From assembly GCF_001881565.1 (NCBI RefSeq), contig NZ_MPDJ01000001.1, positions 838,953 through 902,952 of the forward strand: DNA of 64,000 nt, given 5' to 3'. Below the pieces are notes generated by a model that did not search any database, had not been told where the DNA came from, and worked only from the letters and a program-made list of their open reading frames with translations. This document shows positions 17,959 through 26,860 of the stretch, one piece after another. Positions within the stretch are counted from its first letter, which is position 1. Each line of letters starts with the position of its first letter. The translations under genes and the position numbers were made by a program. This stretch comes from Eisenbergiella tayi (GTDB lineage: Bacteria > Bacillota > Clostridia > Lachnospirales > Lachnospiraceae).

Positions 17959-19005
17959 TCAGATACTGCCGCATTTCCACATATGATACAAATCTAAATA
18001 AAGAGATGGAAAATTAAGAAACAGGATTCCTTTGACCTTATATCCTGCGGGCAGCCCCTTCCACGCCTTCCTGTCCCGGGCCGCCTCTTTTGCAGCTTGT
18101 ATGCAGCTCTCCAAACAGGCGGCCTTTTCTTTTCTTTCCTGCCGTGTAAGCAAAGCCAGCTTCCCTGCGGTCAGAAGAGACGCCTGAAACAGGGCTATCC
18201 TTCCTTTATACACATATTCGGGATATAACTGCCCTATTTTTCCACATGCCCTCTGCCAGCAGGTTATCTGATCCATATATGACGGACGAAACCCCGAAAA
18301 CATAGCGCCTTCTTCATTGATATAGTAACAGTATTCCCCGGACTTTAATATGGAAACCATTTTCACATAAGGGAGCAGGTCCACCAGAAAAAGCAGATCC
18401 TCTCCAATCGTTATCCCCTCCGGGAACCGGATATCTCCAATCATCTTTCTGTCAAAAAGAATGCTCCAGCATCTGGTATTACCGGCTAAAAGGCAGTTTT
18501 CAACATAATCCTTTACAGACAGCGCAGAAGTATTCTCTCCGCCGCATATGGCGGGTTTCCTGCCTTGTTCCGCTTCCTCATTATCAGAAGGCTGTCCGCC
18601 GCTCTGTTTCCAGGCAAGGCGTTTCCGATCACCGGAATTCACTTCCCTGAACTCACACATTGCCAGCTCACTTTTATCGCTCTCTATGCATGCCCACAGC
18701 CTTTCCAGCATTCTTTCGCCTATCCAGTCATCTGCATCCACAAAAGTGACATACTCGCCGGATGCTTCCTGCAGCCCCAAATTTCGGGCAGAGGAAACCC
18801 CTCCGTTTTCTTTCTGAAGGAGGCGGATTCTGGCATCCTTTTTACACCATTCCAGGCAGATTCCTGCGCTGCCGTCCTTGGAACCGTCATCAACAAGAAG
18901 AATCTCCAGGTTCTTATAGGTCTGCCGGACAACGCTTTCCAGACAGTCGGAAATATATTTTTCTGCATTATAAACAGGTATAATCACCGAAATCTTATCT
19001 GTCAC
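17959..19005 (-). CDS. GT2 family glycosyltransferase
   Basis: A 348-residue GT-A enzyme starting (GTG) with TDKISVIIPVYNAEKYISDC. It holds LLVDDGSKDGSAGIC near residue 37 and the metal-binding TFVDADDWIGERM near 90. GGGAGG lies ten bases before the GTG, and the GTG overlaps the TGA of the GT4 gene by four bases (GTGA), a coupling signal. An acidic insertion near residues 135-155 is longer than in its paralogues here. Sugar and acceptor unknown. Confidence 0.88.
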   Translation of the reverse strand: MTDKISVIIPVYNAEKYISDCLESVVRQTYKNLEILLVDDGSKDGSAGICLEWCKKDARIRLLQKENGGVSSARNLGLQEASGEYVTFVDADDWIGERMLERLWACIESDKSELAMCEFREVNSGDRKRLAWKQSGGQPSDNEEAEQGRKPAICGGENTSALSVKDYVENCLLAGNTRCWSILFDRKMIGDIRFPEGITIGEDLLFLVDLLPYVKMVSILKSGEYCYYINEEGAMFSGFRPSYMDQITCWQRACGKIGQLYPEYVYKGRIALFQASLLTAGKLALLTRQERKEKAACLESCIQAAKEAARDRKAWKGLPAGYKVKGILFLNFPSLYLDLYHMWKCGSI

Positions 19006-20111
19006 CTGGACAATTCCTCCCAGTATGCTGCAATGCGGCTGTCCCAGTCAAATCTTTTCACATTGGCATAGCCTTTCTGAATCAGCCCGGCGCGAAGCTC
19101 TTCATCCTCCAGCACACGATTCAGGCACTCCACCGTCTGTGCATAATTATCCGGATCGGTCAGAAGCCCGGCATCTCCTACCACCTCTGCCAGGGCCGTT
19201 CTGTCTGAGGATATCACCGGAACTCCCAGCTGCATGGCTTCCAATGGAGGAAAGCCAAAGCCTTCGATCAGGGACAGGAAAAGGAAAGCTTTCGCTCCTG
19301 CCAGCAGGCTGTGCATATCCTCTGTACGCTCTATATATTTATAGCAGGTCACATAAGCGGCGGCTTCTTCACTGATTTCAAACTCTTCCGTCCCCGGTAT
19401 GCCCACCACCACAAGTCTGACCGGATCATCGGTCTGGTGGAAATAAGCATCATAGGTCCTCAGCACCCCTGCCGCATTTTTATGAGGAAGTTTGGATGCT
19501 GTGGCATAAATATACGGTCCCTGAGGGCTGAGCGCACATTTTTCTTCCGACGCTTCCACCTTATTCAGTCCATTATAAATGACATTGACTCTGCTGCCGC
19601 TTCCCGGGCACATAGCGTCAATTTCCTTCCTTGAAAATTCAGATATGGTGATAATCCGATCCGCATGCTTCATAGATGCCTTCAGGCGGCTCATAATATA
19701 GGCATTTTCAAATCGGTTCAGTACACCGGGAAAATGCTTATCATAATAAAAAGGAATCAAATCATGTATGATTACCGTATCTTTTCCCCTGTAAAACAGA
19801 GGACGGTAGCCCCGTGGGAAAAGGATCCGGTCCGCCCCATACTTTCTGGCCTTCCACGGTACGAGAAACAACTCCCATACAATGCAGGTAAGTTTATTCA
19901 GCGGGTTCCCTTTCATAAGGACGAAACGGATACCCGGAATATCGAAATCTTTCCTGTTATACTCATTTCCCAGGACAATAATCTCCTTACAGTGCTCCCC
20001 GCTCTTGTTCGTAGCAGTAAGATGCTGTACCAGACTTTGTGCAAGATTGTATATGCCTATACTTTTCCCTTTGCCTTTAACCAATTTAAAGCAGTCAATC
20101 ACCAGCCTCAT
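19002..20111 (-). CDS. GT4 family glycosyltransferase
   Basis: A roughly 369-residue GT4 enzyme. It starts MRLVIDCFKLVKGKGKSIGI, followed by IIHDLIPFYYDKHFPG near residue 120, TASKLPHKNAAG near 215, and the donor-binding SLIEGFGFPPLEAMQLGVPV near 285. This layout resembles mannosyl- and rhamnosyl-type GT4 enzymes of capsule loci. The start is placed at the internal ATG with AAAGGTG five bases upstream; the longer frame would run into the polymerase gene. It overlaps the following GT2 gene by four bases. Confidence 0.87.
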   Translation of the reverse strand: MRLVIDCFKLVKGKGKSIGIYNLAQSLVQHLTATNKSGEHCKEIIVLGNEYNRKDFDIPGIRFVLMKGNPLNKLTCIVWELFLVPWKARKYGADRILFPRGYRPLFYRGKDTVIIHDLIPFYYDKHFPGVLNRFENAYIMSRLKASMKHADRIITISEFSRKEIDAMCPGSGSRVNVIYNGLNKVEASEEKCALSPQGPYIYATASKLPHKNAAGVLRTYDAYFHQTDDPVRLVVVGIPGTEEFEISEEAAAYVTCYKYIERTEDMHSLLAGAKAFLFLSLIEGFGFPPLEAMQLGVPVISSDRTALAEVVGDAGLLTDPDNYAQTVECLNRVLEDEELRAGLIQKGYANVKRFDWDSRIAAYWEELSR

Positions 20112-20128
20112 AATTGCACCTTTCTTTT

Positions 20129-21349
20129 TTATCTTCCGCCCTGTTTCATAAAGAACCGCCAGCCTTTCCACCAGTACTCTTCCTGTATTTCACCTTCAGC
20201 CGGCGGTTCTCCACCTGCCCGTAGCTTCTGTCTCCTGCAGTGAAGCATGTCGCTCCAATATGCCCCTGTCAAAAAGAGGGCATAATTTCTCCCCAAATAT
20301 ACGGAGATAAAATGCGCTTCCAGCATGGTGTACAGCGCAAAACTGAGTACCATCATGAAGCCCATATAATTTTTCTTTTTATAGCACTGCCAGATCAGCA
20401 TTGCATATAGAACAACATAAACCACCCCCGGTATGATTCCATACCAGTAAAACAGGCGCACATAGCCCATATCGAAATATTTGGTGTTTTCAGGCCGGGA
20501 GAACAGGCTCCAGTTGCGAAGGATTCCCCCTCCTCCCTCCAATGTATTCATACTGGTTATCCGGCCGGTAAAGAAGCGGTCATAGGGGTAAAAGGGGCCT
20601 TCATAGGGCTCATAATAAGCCATCCAAACGGACATGCCCACACAAAAAAGGAAAGCTGCGATCCCCGCAATATACACCCAACGGCTGTTCCTGATATTTT
20701 TCCCATAGGCCAAAAACAAAGACAGCAATAGAGAAAACAACAGAATTATAATTCCCGTTCTGGAATTAGTCAGGAAATAAAGCCAGATACCTGCCAGAAA
20801 TATAAGCGCGTAAATCCAAGACTTCATTTTTTCCCAATATAAATATATCCCCAACGTGACCAAAACCCAATACATACAATAAAAAGCATTGGGATGCCCT
20901 AAACCAAAACAATATCGTATTCCCCGGTCACCTTCATCAACAATATACATGTTTCCAAATATTCCGGTTACCGCCAATACCACAAGTAAAATACAGCCGG
21001 ATAATGTGATCCAAAAGGTAAATTTCAACGATTTTTTTAAATCTATATTCTTAAAAGCCGCACAGAATACTACAAGCCGTACTGCTTCATCACGTCCTGA
21101 AAACATATAGCAGCTTCCGGCCAAAAGTAAAAAAACGAGCAGCCAAAGCCATTCTTTTAACGAGAATTTGGTGCAGCATACCTTTATCAGAAAAAGAATA
21201 AATGTAATGCGGAATAACTGACCTTCAACCGGGTTAATATATGCACTTTTATCAATGATAACAATCAAAAGCTCCAGCACCAGGCCTGCATAAAAGCAGA
21301 ACTGTCCTATACCTGCCAGCTTTCCGCCGAATTGTTTTTCTTTTTCCAT
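20129..21349 (-). CDS. Wzy-like O-antigen/capsule repeat-unit polymerase
   Basis: A 406-residue protein with about 10-12 hydrophobic segments and a large loop between about residues 260 and 320 (EPYEGPFYPYDRFFTGRITS). RYCFGLGHPNAFYCMYW near 150 and LTNSRTGIIILL near 200 resemble the conserved GHPN and NSRTG patches of O-antigen ligase/polymerase proteins. It would link flipped repeat units outside the membrane. Sequence conservation in this class is always low, so the call rests on topology, those motifs and the locus, which also holds a Wzx flippase. A ribosome site AGAGGA precedes the ATG. Confidence 0.78.
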   Translation of the reverse strand: MEKEKQFGGKLAGIGQFCFYAGLVLELLIVIIDKSAYINPVEGQLFRITFILFLIKVCCTKFSLKEWLWLLVFLLLAGSCYMFSGRDEAVRLVVFCAAFKNIDLKKSLKFTFWITLSGCILLVVLAVTGIFGNMYIVDEGDRGIRYCFGLGHPNAFYCMYWVLVTLGIYLYWEKMKSWIYALIFLAGIWLYFLTNSRTGIIILLFSLLLSLFLAYGKNIRNSRWVYIAGIAAFLFCVGMSVWMAYYEPYEGPFYPYDRFFTGRITSMNTLEGGGGILRNWSLFSRPENTKYFDMGYVRLFYWYGIIPGVVYVVLYAMLIWQCYKKKNYMGFMMVLSFALYTMLEAHFISVYLGRNYALFLTGAYWSDMLHCRRQKLRAGGEPPAEGEIQEEYWWKGWRFFMKQGGR

Positions 21350-21385
21350 CCACTTATCCTCTTAGACAGCTAGACAGCTGATACA

Positions 21386-22291
21386 TCATTTTCGCAGTCC
21401 TGCTTTATGCAACGCCCCATTCCAATATCCCTGTATGGTATTTTTCCAGAACCATTGCATTCCCTGCTTGAAATAAGAACCGAAGGAAATCCTGCAGTTT
21501 TTTGCTGTTTTCCAGCCCTGTTTAAATTTCAGGATTTGCAGCAGCATATAATTTCTGCAGTTTTTGCTTTGCCACAGTTCATACTTTTCATACAAAAACT
21601 GCATATCATTAAATTTCCGGATATCTTTTTCTTTAAACATTCCTGTATATTGTTCTTCGTGAATACCAATAGAAATCAGAGCTTCTTCTGTATAAGCAAA
21701 AACAGGATTCTTTTTAAAGATTTCAAAATATAAAAACATATCGGATGCCCAGTTGCTTTTTTCATCGAACATCACATCACAGCTTCTGTAGATAGTGGCA
21801 CTGGGTGCTCCAATCTCATTCCCCAGAAATAGATTCCTATAGTCATTATTCAGCCGATCGATATACCATTTCTGAGCGCAACGTGCATAAGCGCCTTTAT
21901 TATGCGGACTATCCAAAGGTACCTGCATCGTACCGCAAAAAGCCAAAGATGCCTCCGGCTTGTTATCCAGCAGCGCCGCCATTTTTTCAAGGCTGTCCGC
22001 ATCGGTAAACCAGTCATCGCTAAACATAATCTTGACATATTCACCCTTCGCTTCGGAAAGAGCTCTGTTCCAATTGAAAATATGCCCTAACGGTTTGGGA
22101 TTATGAATATAACGAATCTTCTGCCGCCCCATTTGTTCTATCAATTCTGAAATCTCATTGTTAGTGGAATCATCAGTAAGAATAATTTCATAATTTTTAA
22201 AACTCTGCAGAAAAATAGATTCCAACAGACGTTTGACTTCATTCACATTATTATAAGCAGGTATGCATATGGAAACTTTAGGTACCAGCAT
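21386..22291 (-). CDS. GT2 family glycosyltransferase
   Basis: A 301-residue GT-A enzyme with VSICIPAYNNVNEVKRLLES at the N-terminus, IILTDDSTNNEIS near residue 37 and a divergent metal site KIMFSDDWFTDADS near 90. IGAPSATIYR near 165 is common in GT2 enzymes that act on capsule repeat units. Its ATG lies inside the end of the GT17 gene (14-base overlap), so expression is coupled. The base composition is somewhat AT-richer than the genes from 25 kb onward. The sugar is unknown. Confidence 0.87.
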   Translation of the reverse strand: MLVPKVSICIPAYNNVNEVKRLLESIFLQSFKNYEIILTDDSTNNEISELIEQMGRQKIRYIHNPKPLGHIFNWNRALSEAKGEYVKIMFSDDWFTDADSLEKMAALLDNKPEASLAFCGTMQVPLDSPHNKGAYARCAQKWYIDRLNNDYRNLFLGNEIGAPSATIYRSCDVMFDEKSNWASDMFLYFEIFKKNPVFAYTEEALISIGIHEEQYTGMFKEKDIRKFNDMQFLYEKYELWQSKNCRNYMLLQILKFKQGWKTAKNCRISFGSYFKQGMQWFWKNTIQGYWNGALHKAGLRK

Positions 22292-23234
22292 GTATTATCC
22301 TCCGCAGCACTTTTTTCACAAAATGGCCTGCCCGGAAAAATCCCCGGCGTATTGTTCCTGCCGCATGGCGAAGTCCTTTTTTTAAAGGTGCCTCTTCCCT
22401 AAGAATCAAAAACTCATATTCATCCGTATGCTCACGCAGATATTGGGGAAACGAATCATCAATTTTCACCAGAGTAAAAGAGGCATCTCTGCCGAATATA
22501 TCCTTTCCGTCCTTAATCCGATCCGCAACATCTGACAGCACTTCTGCTTTATTATATTCCTGATGTGCCGCACTTCTCACCTTTTCGGCAACACGTTTTT
22601 TTACATCCTTTTCCCCATGGCCTCCCATGTAGCCAAAGTGCCAGCCTCCGTCGTCTACGCGGATACCGCATTCCTTTCTTTCCGGGAAACGAAGCTCACC
22701 CAGTTCTAATCCCTGTTTCTTAAGCAGCCCATAGCTGCACATTTTGGATCCAATCCACTTTTTCCTTTTCACCCCCGGAAATTCTCCGGCATAAGATAAC
22801 AAACTGCCTGAAACTTCCTCCATATTAAGATAGCAGTAAAATAACCGCTGCGCAAAATGATAAATCTTATTTTCATCAAAGTCAGCTATTATTTCCTTCA
22901 CCTTTTCCGGATTGGGTATTTCATCCAGATCACTGAAAATAATGATATCATCATCCGTACAGTTTTTAAGCCCTCTGCCTACCGCATTTTTCTGAAAAGT
23001 ATCCCTGTCATGGGTATATCCCTGAGGTGTATCATCCACTACCACATGTATAATTTTATCTGCAAATTCCGCAAACATCTCTTTATTTTCTTCATAATAT
23101 AGCGGTTTTGCCTTACCTGAAAAGGTTTCCGTTGCCTCGCTGATTACAAACCGATCAACCACAGGATCCATAACATGCAGCCGAAGCTTTAAGATATCTA
23201 ATTCGTTAAAAAACTGAAAGCAATCATATACCAT
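22278..23234 (-). CDS. GT17 family (beta-1,4-GlcNAc transferase-like) glycosyltransferase
   Basis: A 318-residue protein with the GT17 pattern: MVYDCFQFFNELDILKLRLH at the start, VDRFVISEATETFSGKAKPL near 25-44, VGRGLKNCTDDDIIIFSDLDEIPNP near 85-110 with the DxD-like SDLDE, and the WHFGYMGG segment near 208. GT17 was founded by the eukaryotic bisecting GlcNAc transferase; bacterial members occur sparsely in surface-glycan loci. It would add GlcNAc or a related sugar. AGGAAAAAAT lies just before the ATG. It overlaps the GT2 gene and follows the DUF5672 gene closely. Confidence 0.82.
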   Translation of the reverse strand: MVYDCFQFFNELDILKLRLHVMDPVVDRFVISEATETFSGKAKPLYYEENKEMFAEFADKIIHVVVDDTPQGYTHDRDTFQKNAVGRGLKNCTDDDIIIFSDLDEIPNPEKVKEIIADFDENKIYHFAQRLFYCYLNMEEVSGSLLSYAGEFPGVKRKKWIGSKMCSYGLLKKQGLELGELRFPERKECGIRVDDGGWHFGYMGGHGEKDVKKRVAEKVRSAAHQEYNKAEVLSDVADRIKDGKDIFGRDASFTLVKIDDSFPQYLREHTDEYEFLILREEAPLKKGLRHAAGTIRRGFFRAGHFVKKVLRRIIHAGT

Positions 23235-23268
23235 ATTTTTTCCTGTCTGTTGAGTTCCAAATAGTTTT

Positions 23269-24033
23269 TTATCTGTTTATCAACCTTCCATGTATCTTTT
23301 TTAATCTGTGCAAAAGCTTATTCTTTCGGCGGAAATCAGGATAACCGCTATTTGTACCGTACCATTTATGAAAAACAAAGGGTGTTATGCCTTCTGTCTC
23401 CGGTATCATATTCTCATGTCCAAAATACTTTGCAACTTCCAACGGCGCAATCTGCATCCCCTCCGCCTCCAAAAGGTGGCGGATTTTACAGCAGATAAAG
23501 CCATCCTCATTAAAATAACCTTTTTCCCCAACCCATGGCACCCCGGCTTTTTTAGGGAAGTCCATAAGACGCTTACTGCGGATACCCACACTATTCCCTA
23601 CACGGCATATATTCCCATGAATATCTCTGTAGGTAGTCGTGTCCCCTGGTTTCGGCAGGGGCCAGGGAGAACCGATATAATCATAATCCAGGAATTCATC
23701 CCTCCACATTTCAGGATGAACCACAAAACCGTCATAATGGACAAGGAGTGCAAATTCTGTTTTAATATAGCCCCCTAAATCATAAACTGTTTTATAATTA
23801 AAATCGTCAATATTACATAATTTGTCTATATGCGCATATCGAATACCCTTCGGCATAAATAAAGGTTTTTTGTCTGTAATTATAACGGCATCTGCGAATA
23901 CGATATCTTTCATGCTGTATTCCATTGCCTTTAAAGTTGCCCTGACCTGTACGCTGTCCATAGCACAAAGAGTCACCTGAGGCAGAACCAGCTTCCCCTG
24001 TGCATTATAATAGCTTCTTTTTTTATCATCCAT
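23269..24033 (-). CDS. DUF5672 family putative glycosyltransferase
   Basis: A 254-residue protein. PQVTLCAMDSVQVRATLKAM near residue 20, FALLVHYDGFVVHPEMWRDE near 95, DYIGSPWPLP near 120, VGNSVGIRSKRLM near 148 and EDGFICCKIR near 178 fit DUF5672. Members are found next to glycosyltransferases and have a GT-A-like order of motifs, with HYDGF in the place of the metal site. A transferase role is likely but not proven. It sits between GT17 and GT11-like genes, separated by six bases from the latter. Confidence 0.78.
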   Translation of the reverse strand: MDDKKRSYYNAQGKLVLPQVTLCAMDSVQVRATLKAMEYSMKDIVFADAVIITDKKPLFMPKGIRYAHIDKLCNIDDFNYKTVYDLGGYIKTEFALLVHYDGFVVHPEMWRDEFLDYDYIGSPWPLPKPGDTTTYRDIHGNICRVGNSVGIRSKRLMDFPKKAGVPWVGEKGYFNEDGFICCKIRHLLEAEGMQIAPLEVAKYFGHENMIPETEGITPFVFHKWYGTNSGYPDFRRKNKLLHRLKKIHGRLINR

Positions 24034-24039
24034 ACCGCA

Positions 24040-25071
24040 TTACCTGCCTTTCAATGCCTTCATTCTGCGAATAACCCCTCTGGCAATTTTATGCAGCCTG
24101 GCATTGGTATAAATGCTCTTACTTTGTATTTTATAAAGACAGCTTTTCAGCTTTCCGGGTTTCACATTCAGTCTCCGATACCTGCCAGATTTCTTCTTAT
24201 AAACCTCCAGCTCATGCCGGCATTCTTCATCTGAAAATACACGTCCTTTCCGATCCATATAATTCCAGCCCGAATAAATATTCTGCTCACTGGCCCAATA
24301 TCCATCCGAAACATTATGTCTGGCCCAGTATTTAGGGGCTATAATATACTCCACCGTATCACTGGTAAAGGCCGGAAAATAAGCAAAGGAAGAATTGGCA
24401 AGCAAAAGATATCTGGCATTCTTCAGAATGGAATAATCCTTTGCCAAATCAAAGTTATAAGCCGGAATTCCGGGTAGAAATTTATTCGCTTCCTTAACAT
24501 CATTCGTTATAATCATAAATTTCATATCCGGATTTATTTTGCGCATATTTTTCATGCCGTCAAGCCAATATTTTTTTCTGAGATACAATTCCGGTGAATC
24601 CATATAGTCAGAACACCGCAAATGCAGAACACATAAATTTTTATCTGTAAAATCATGACAGTCATATTCCTGTTTTACTTTGAGCCATTGTTTAATCTGC
24701 TTTTTATAAGCGATATAATATTCTTCCGCCTGCATATTCCCGAACAGAAGCATATTATCCGCCACCTGAAACATACCTTCATCCGCAGCTGTAACATAAC
24801 ATCCATGTGTCATATCATGGCGGGAACTGCCGGTAAATATCCTGTCATCTCTCTCATAATAGGTGCCTGCAAAATCTTTTTTTTCAGCCTTTACGCCAAA
24901 ATCCAGATCCATGAAGTAAAGACCGCAGGAGCTATGGATATTATTCGCAAGTGTATCGCTGCCTAATATGGAAAAATCTCTGCCCTGTTTCATGGCAATA
25001 CATCTGGTTGTCACATAACAAAATAATTGGTTTCCCAATCCCTGCCCCTTAAGCAATTCAGTTCCGACCAT
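24040..25071 (-). CDS. Divergent GT11-like glycosyltransferase
   Basis: A 343-residue protein with the three GT11 blocks in altered form: ELLKGQGLGNQLFCYVTTRC at the start, NLCVLHLRCSDYMDSPELY near residue 150 (Cys-Ser in place of Arg-Gly), and LLLANSSFAYFPAFTSD near 225. The C-terminal 60 residues are very basic. The donor could be GDP-fucose or another GDP-sugar. The ATG at 25071 is chosen because AAGGA lies seven bases upstream and an earlier ATG would overlap the ABC transporter gene. Confident as GT11 superfamily, less so as a fucosyltransferase. Confidence 0.75.
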   Translation of the reverse strand: MVGTELLKGQGLGNQLFCYVTTRCIAMKQGRDFSILGSDTLANNIHSSCGLYFMDLDFGVKAEKKDFAGTYYERDDRIFTGSSRHDMTHGCYVTAADEGMFQVADNMLLFGNMQAEEYYIAYKKQIKQWLKVKQEYDCHDFTDKNLCVLHLRCSDYMDSPELYLRKKYWLDGMKNMRKINPDMKFMIITNDVKEANKFLPGIPAYNFDLAKDYSILKNARYLLLANSSFAYFPAFTSDTVEYIIAPKYWARHNVSDGYWASEQNIYSGWNYMDRKGRVFSDEECRHELEVYKKKSGRYRRLNVKPGKLKSCLYKIQSKSIYTNARLHKIARGVIRRMKALKGR

Positions 25072-25096
25072 TTCATTTCTTCCTTTTCCCATTCCA

Positions 25097-26860
25097 TTAT
25101 TTCGGCAGCTTCGCTTCCACAATTTTCCCTTTATCCACATTGTAGATAATATCACAATTCTCTATCGTCCGCAATCTATGGGCAATTATGATAAGGGTCT
25201 TGCGCCCGTGGAAGCTGTCGATAGCCTCCATAATAGCCGATTCCGTATCGTTATCCAGAGCGGAGGTCGCTTCATCAAACACCAGAATTTCCGGATTATG
25301 ATACAGCGCCCTTGCGATACCGATCCTCTGCCGCTGTCCGCCCGACAGACGAACCCCTCTGTCGCCGATGCTGGTTTCCAGCTGTTCAGGCATCTGCTCC
25401 ACGAATTCCTTCATCTGAGCTTCTTCCAACACCTGCCAAACTCTTTTATCATCTATCTCATCCCTGTCCACACCAAAAGCGATATTTTCCCTAAGGGAGT
25501 CATCCGTCAGGAAAATCGTCTGAGGAATATATCCGATATGGCTCAGCCAGGAAGGATAATTATCAAAAATATTGACGCCGCCGCAGGTTATCGTTCCCGC
25601 CTGCACCTGAAGCAGACCCATGAGGATGTCGATAGCCGTCGTTTTTCCAGCGCCGGAAGGTCCCATAACACCCACGGATTTCCCTATCGGCACGCGCATA
25701 CAGGCATCATCCAGGATTTTTTTCGTAGTATTGGGATATAAGTAGGTGATGTTGTTAAGGCAGATCGCATCCCTGACAGGAATCGCCGCGGCATTCACAT
25801 CATCCTTATTCTGGTACTCCCCATACTTCGTATAATCGCTGAAATCCACATTTTCATACACATAATCCAGCGAAGGCTGGAAAAATGCAATGTTAGTAAC
25901 ATGTCCGTTGATACGGTTTACACTGGGAAGCAGCCTTGTAGCAGCAAAGGCAAAAGCCGTCATCTGAGGAATCATTTCCGTTAAATTGCCGCCTGCCATG
26001 ATATAAACGGCCAGATAGGCAAGAACGCCCCCCATACAGAGAGTTTCTATCAGAAGTCTGGGGACATTATTCAATACCGTATATTTACTGGTAACTTCAC
26101 CGGCAATCTGAGAATATTTGCGGAAATTTTTTGCGAAGAAAGCTTCCTTATGGAGAATTTTCACATCCTTGATTCCATAAATGGACTGAAGGCGCCATTT
26201 CCCCATGCGGCTCTGAACCTGCTGGGACTTCAGCCCCATGGAATTCAGCCTGTTTTTCATGACACGCATGATAAGCAGTGTCATAAATACCAGTATTCCA
26301 CCCATCACCACTGTCATTTTAAAATCCACCAGCAGAAGGGTTACGCACAGAAAAACCGCAACAACGGCTTCACTCGCCAGCTGTATATATTCCATCAGGA
26401 TAGTAAATACCTTGGGCACATCACTGTCAACCAGACGGAATACGGTAGGGATATCCGCATTGAGATAAAATTCATAAGGACGGTTCAGGTACTCTTCCAG
26501 CATATAGCTTACCGTACGGAACTGATTTCCATTCACGAATCTGGCCTGGGCATAGGTCAAAAGCAGCAGGAAAAGATTTTTCACCACAATGACGACGATA
26601 ACCAGAAGAAGCAGAAGCAGAATAAGCTGGGTGTAGTTCTCCCTGCTCAGTTCAAATCCGAAAAACAAACAGATTTTCTGTACCATTTCGCTCTGCAGCA
26701 TACTATCCTGATCGATGATCGCCGTAATCAAAGGCAGGATCGACGTAACCCCTATGGTTTCCAGTACCCCGCCGATAAGAATAAGAATCGCCAGCAGGCC
26801 TACCTTCCGTTTTTGTTCCTTACTTAAAATGCGGCTCAGTTTTTTAATATTTTCCATCAT
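25097..26860 (-). CDS. ABC exporter, fused permease-ATPase, PglK/MsbA-like
   Basis: A roughly 587-residue half-transporter. Six membrane segments occupy about residues 20-320. The ATPase domain has GVMGPSGAGKTTAIDILMGL (Walker A), IGYIPQTIFLTDDSLREN (Q-loop), VRLSGGQRQRIGIARALY (signature) and EILVFDEATSALD (Walker B). The N-terminus ILSKEQKRKVGLLAILILIG plus ETIGVTSILPLIT resembles PglK, which flips undecaprenyl-diphosphate oligosaccharides. It likely exports a lipid-linked glycan and would work beside or instead of the Wzx flippase in this locus. Its ATG overlaps the TGA of the upstream GT11 gene by four bases (ATGA). Confidence 0.88.
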   Translation of the reverse strand: MMENIKKLSRILSKEQKRKVGLLAILILIGGVLETIGVTSILPLITAIIDQDSMLQSEMVQKICLFFGFELSRENYTQLILLLLLLVIVVIVVKNLFLLLLTYAQARFVNGNQFRTVSYMLEEYLNRPYEFYLNADIPTVFRLVDSDVPKVFTILMEYIQLASEAVVAVFLCVTLLLVDFKMTVVMGGILVFMTLLIMRVMKNRLNSMGLKSQQVQSRMGKWRLQSIYGIKDVKILHKEAFFAKNFRKYSQIAGEVTSKYTVLNNVPRLLIETLCMGGVLAYLAVYIMAGGNLTEMIPQMTAFAFAATRLLPSVNRINGHVTNIAFFQPSLDYVYENVDFSDYTKYGEYQNKDDVNAAAIPVRDAICLNNITYLYPNTTKKILDDACMRVPIGKSVGVMGPSGAGKTTAIDILMGLLQVQAGTITCGGVNIFDNYPSWLSHIGYIPQTIFLTDDSLRENIAFGVDRDEIDDKRVWQVLEEAQMKEFVEQMPEQLETSIGDRGVRLSGGQRQRIGIARALYHNPEILVFDEATSALDNDTESAIMEAIDSFHGRKTLIIIAHRLRTIENCDIIYNVDKGKIVEAKLPK

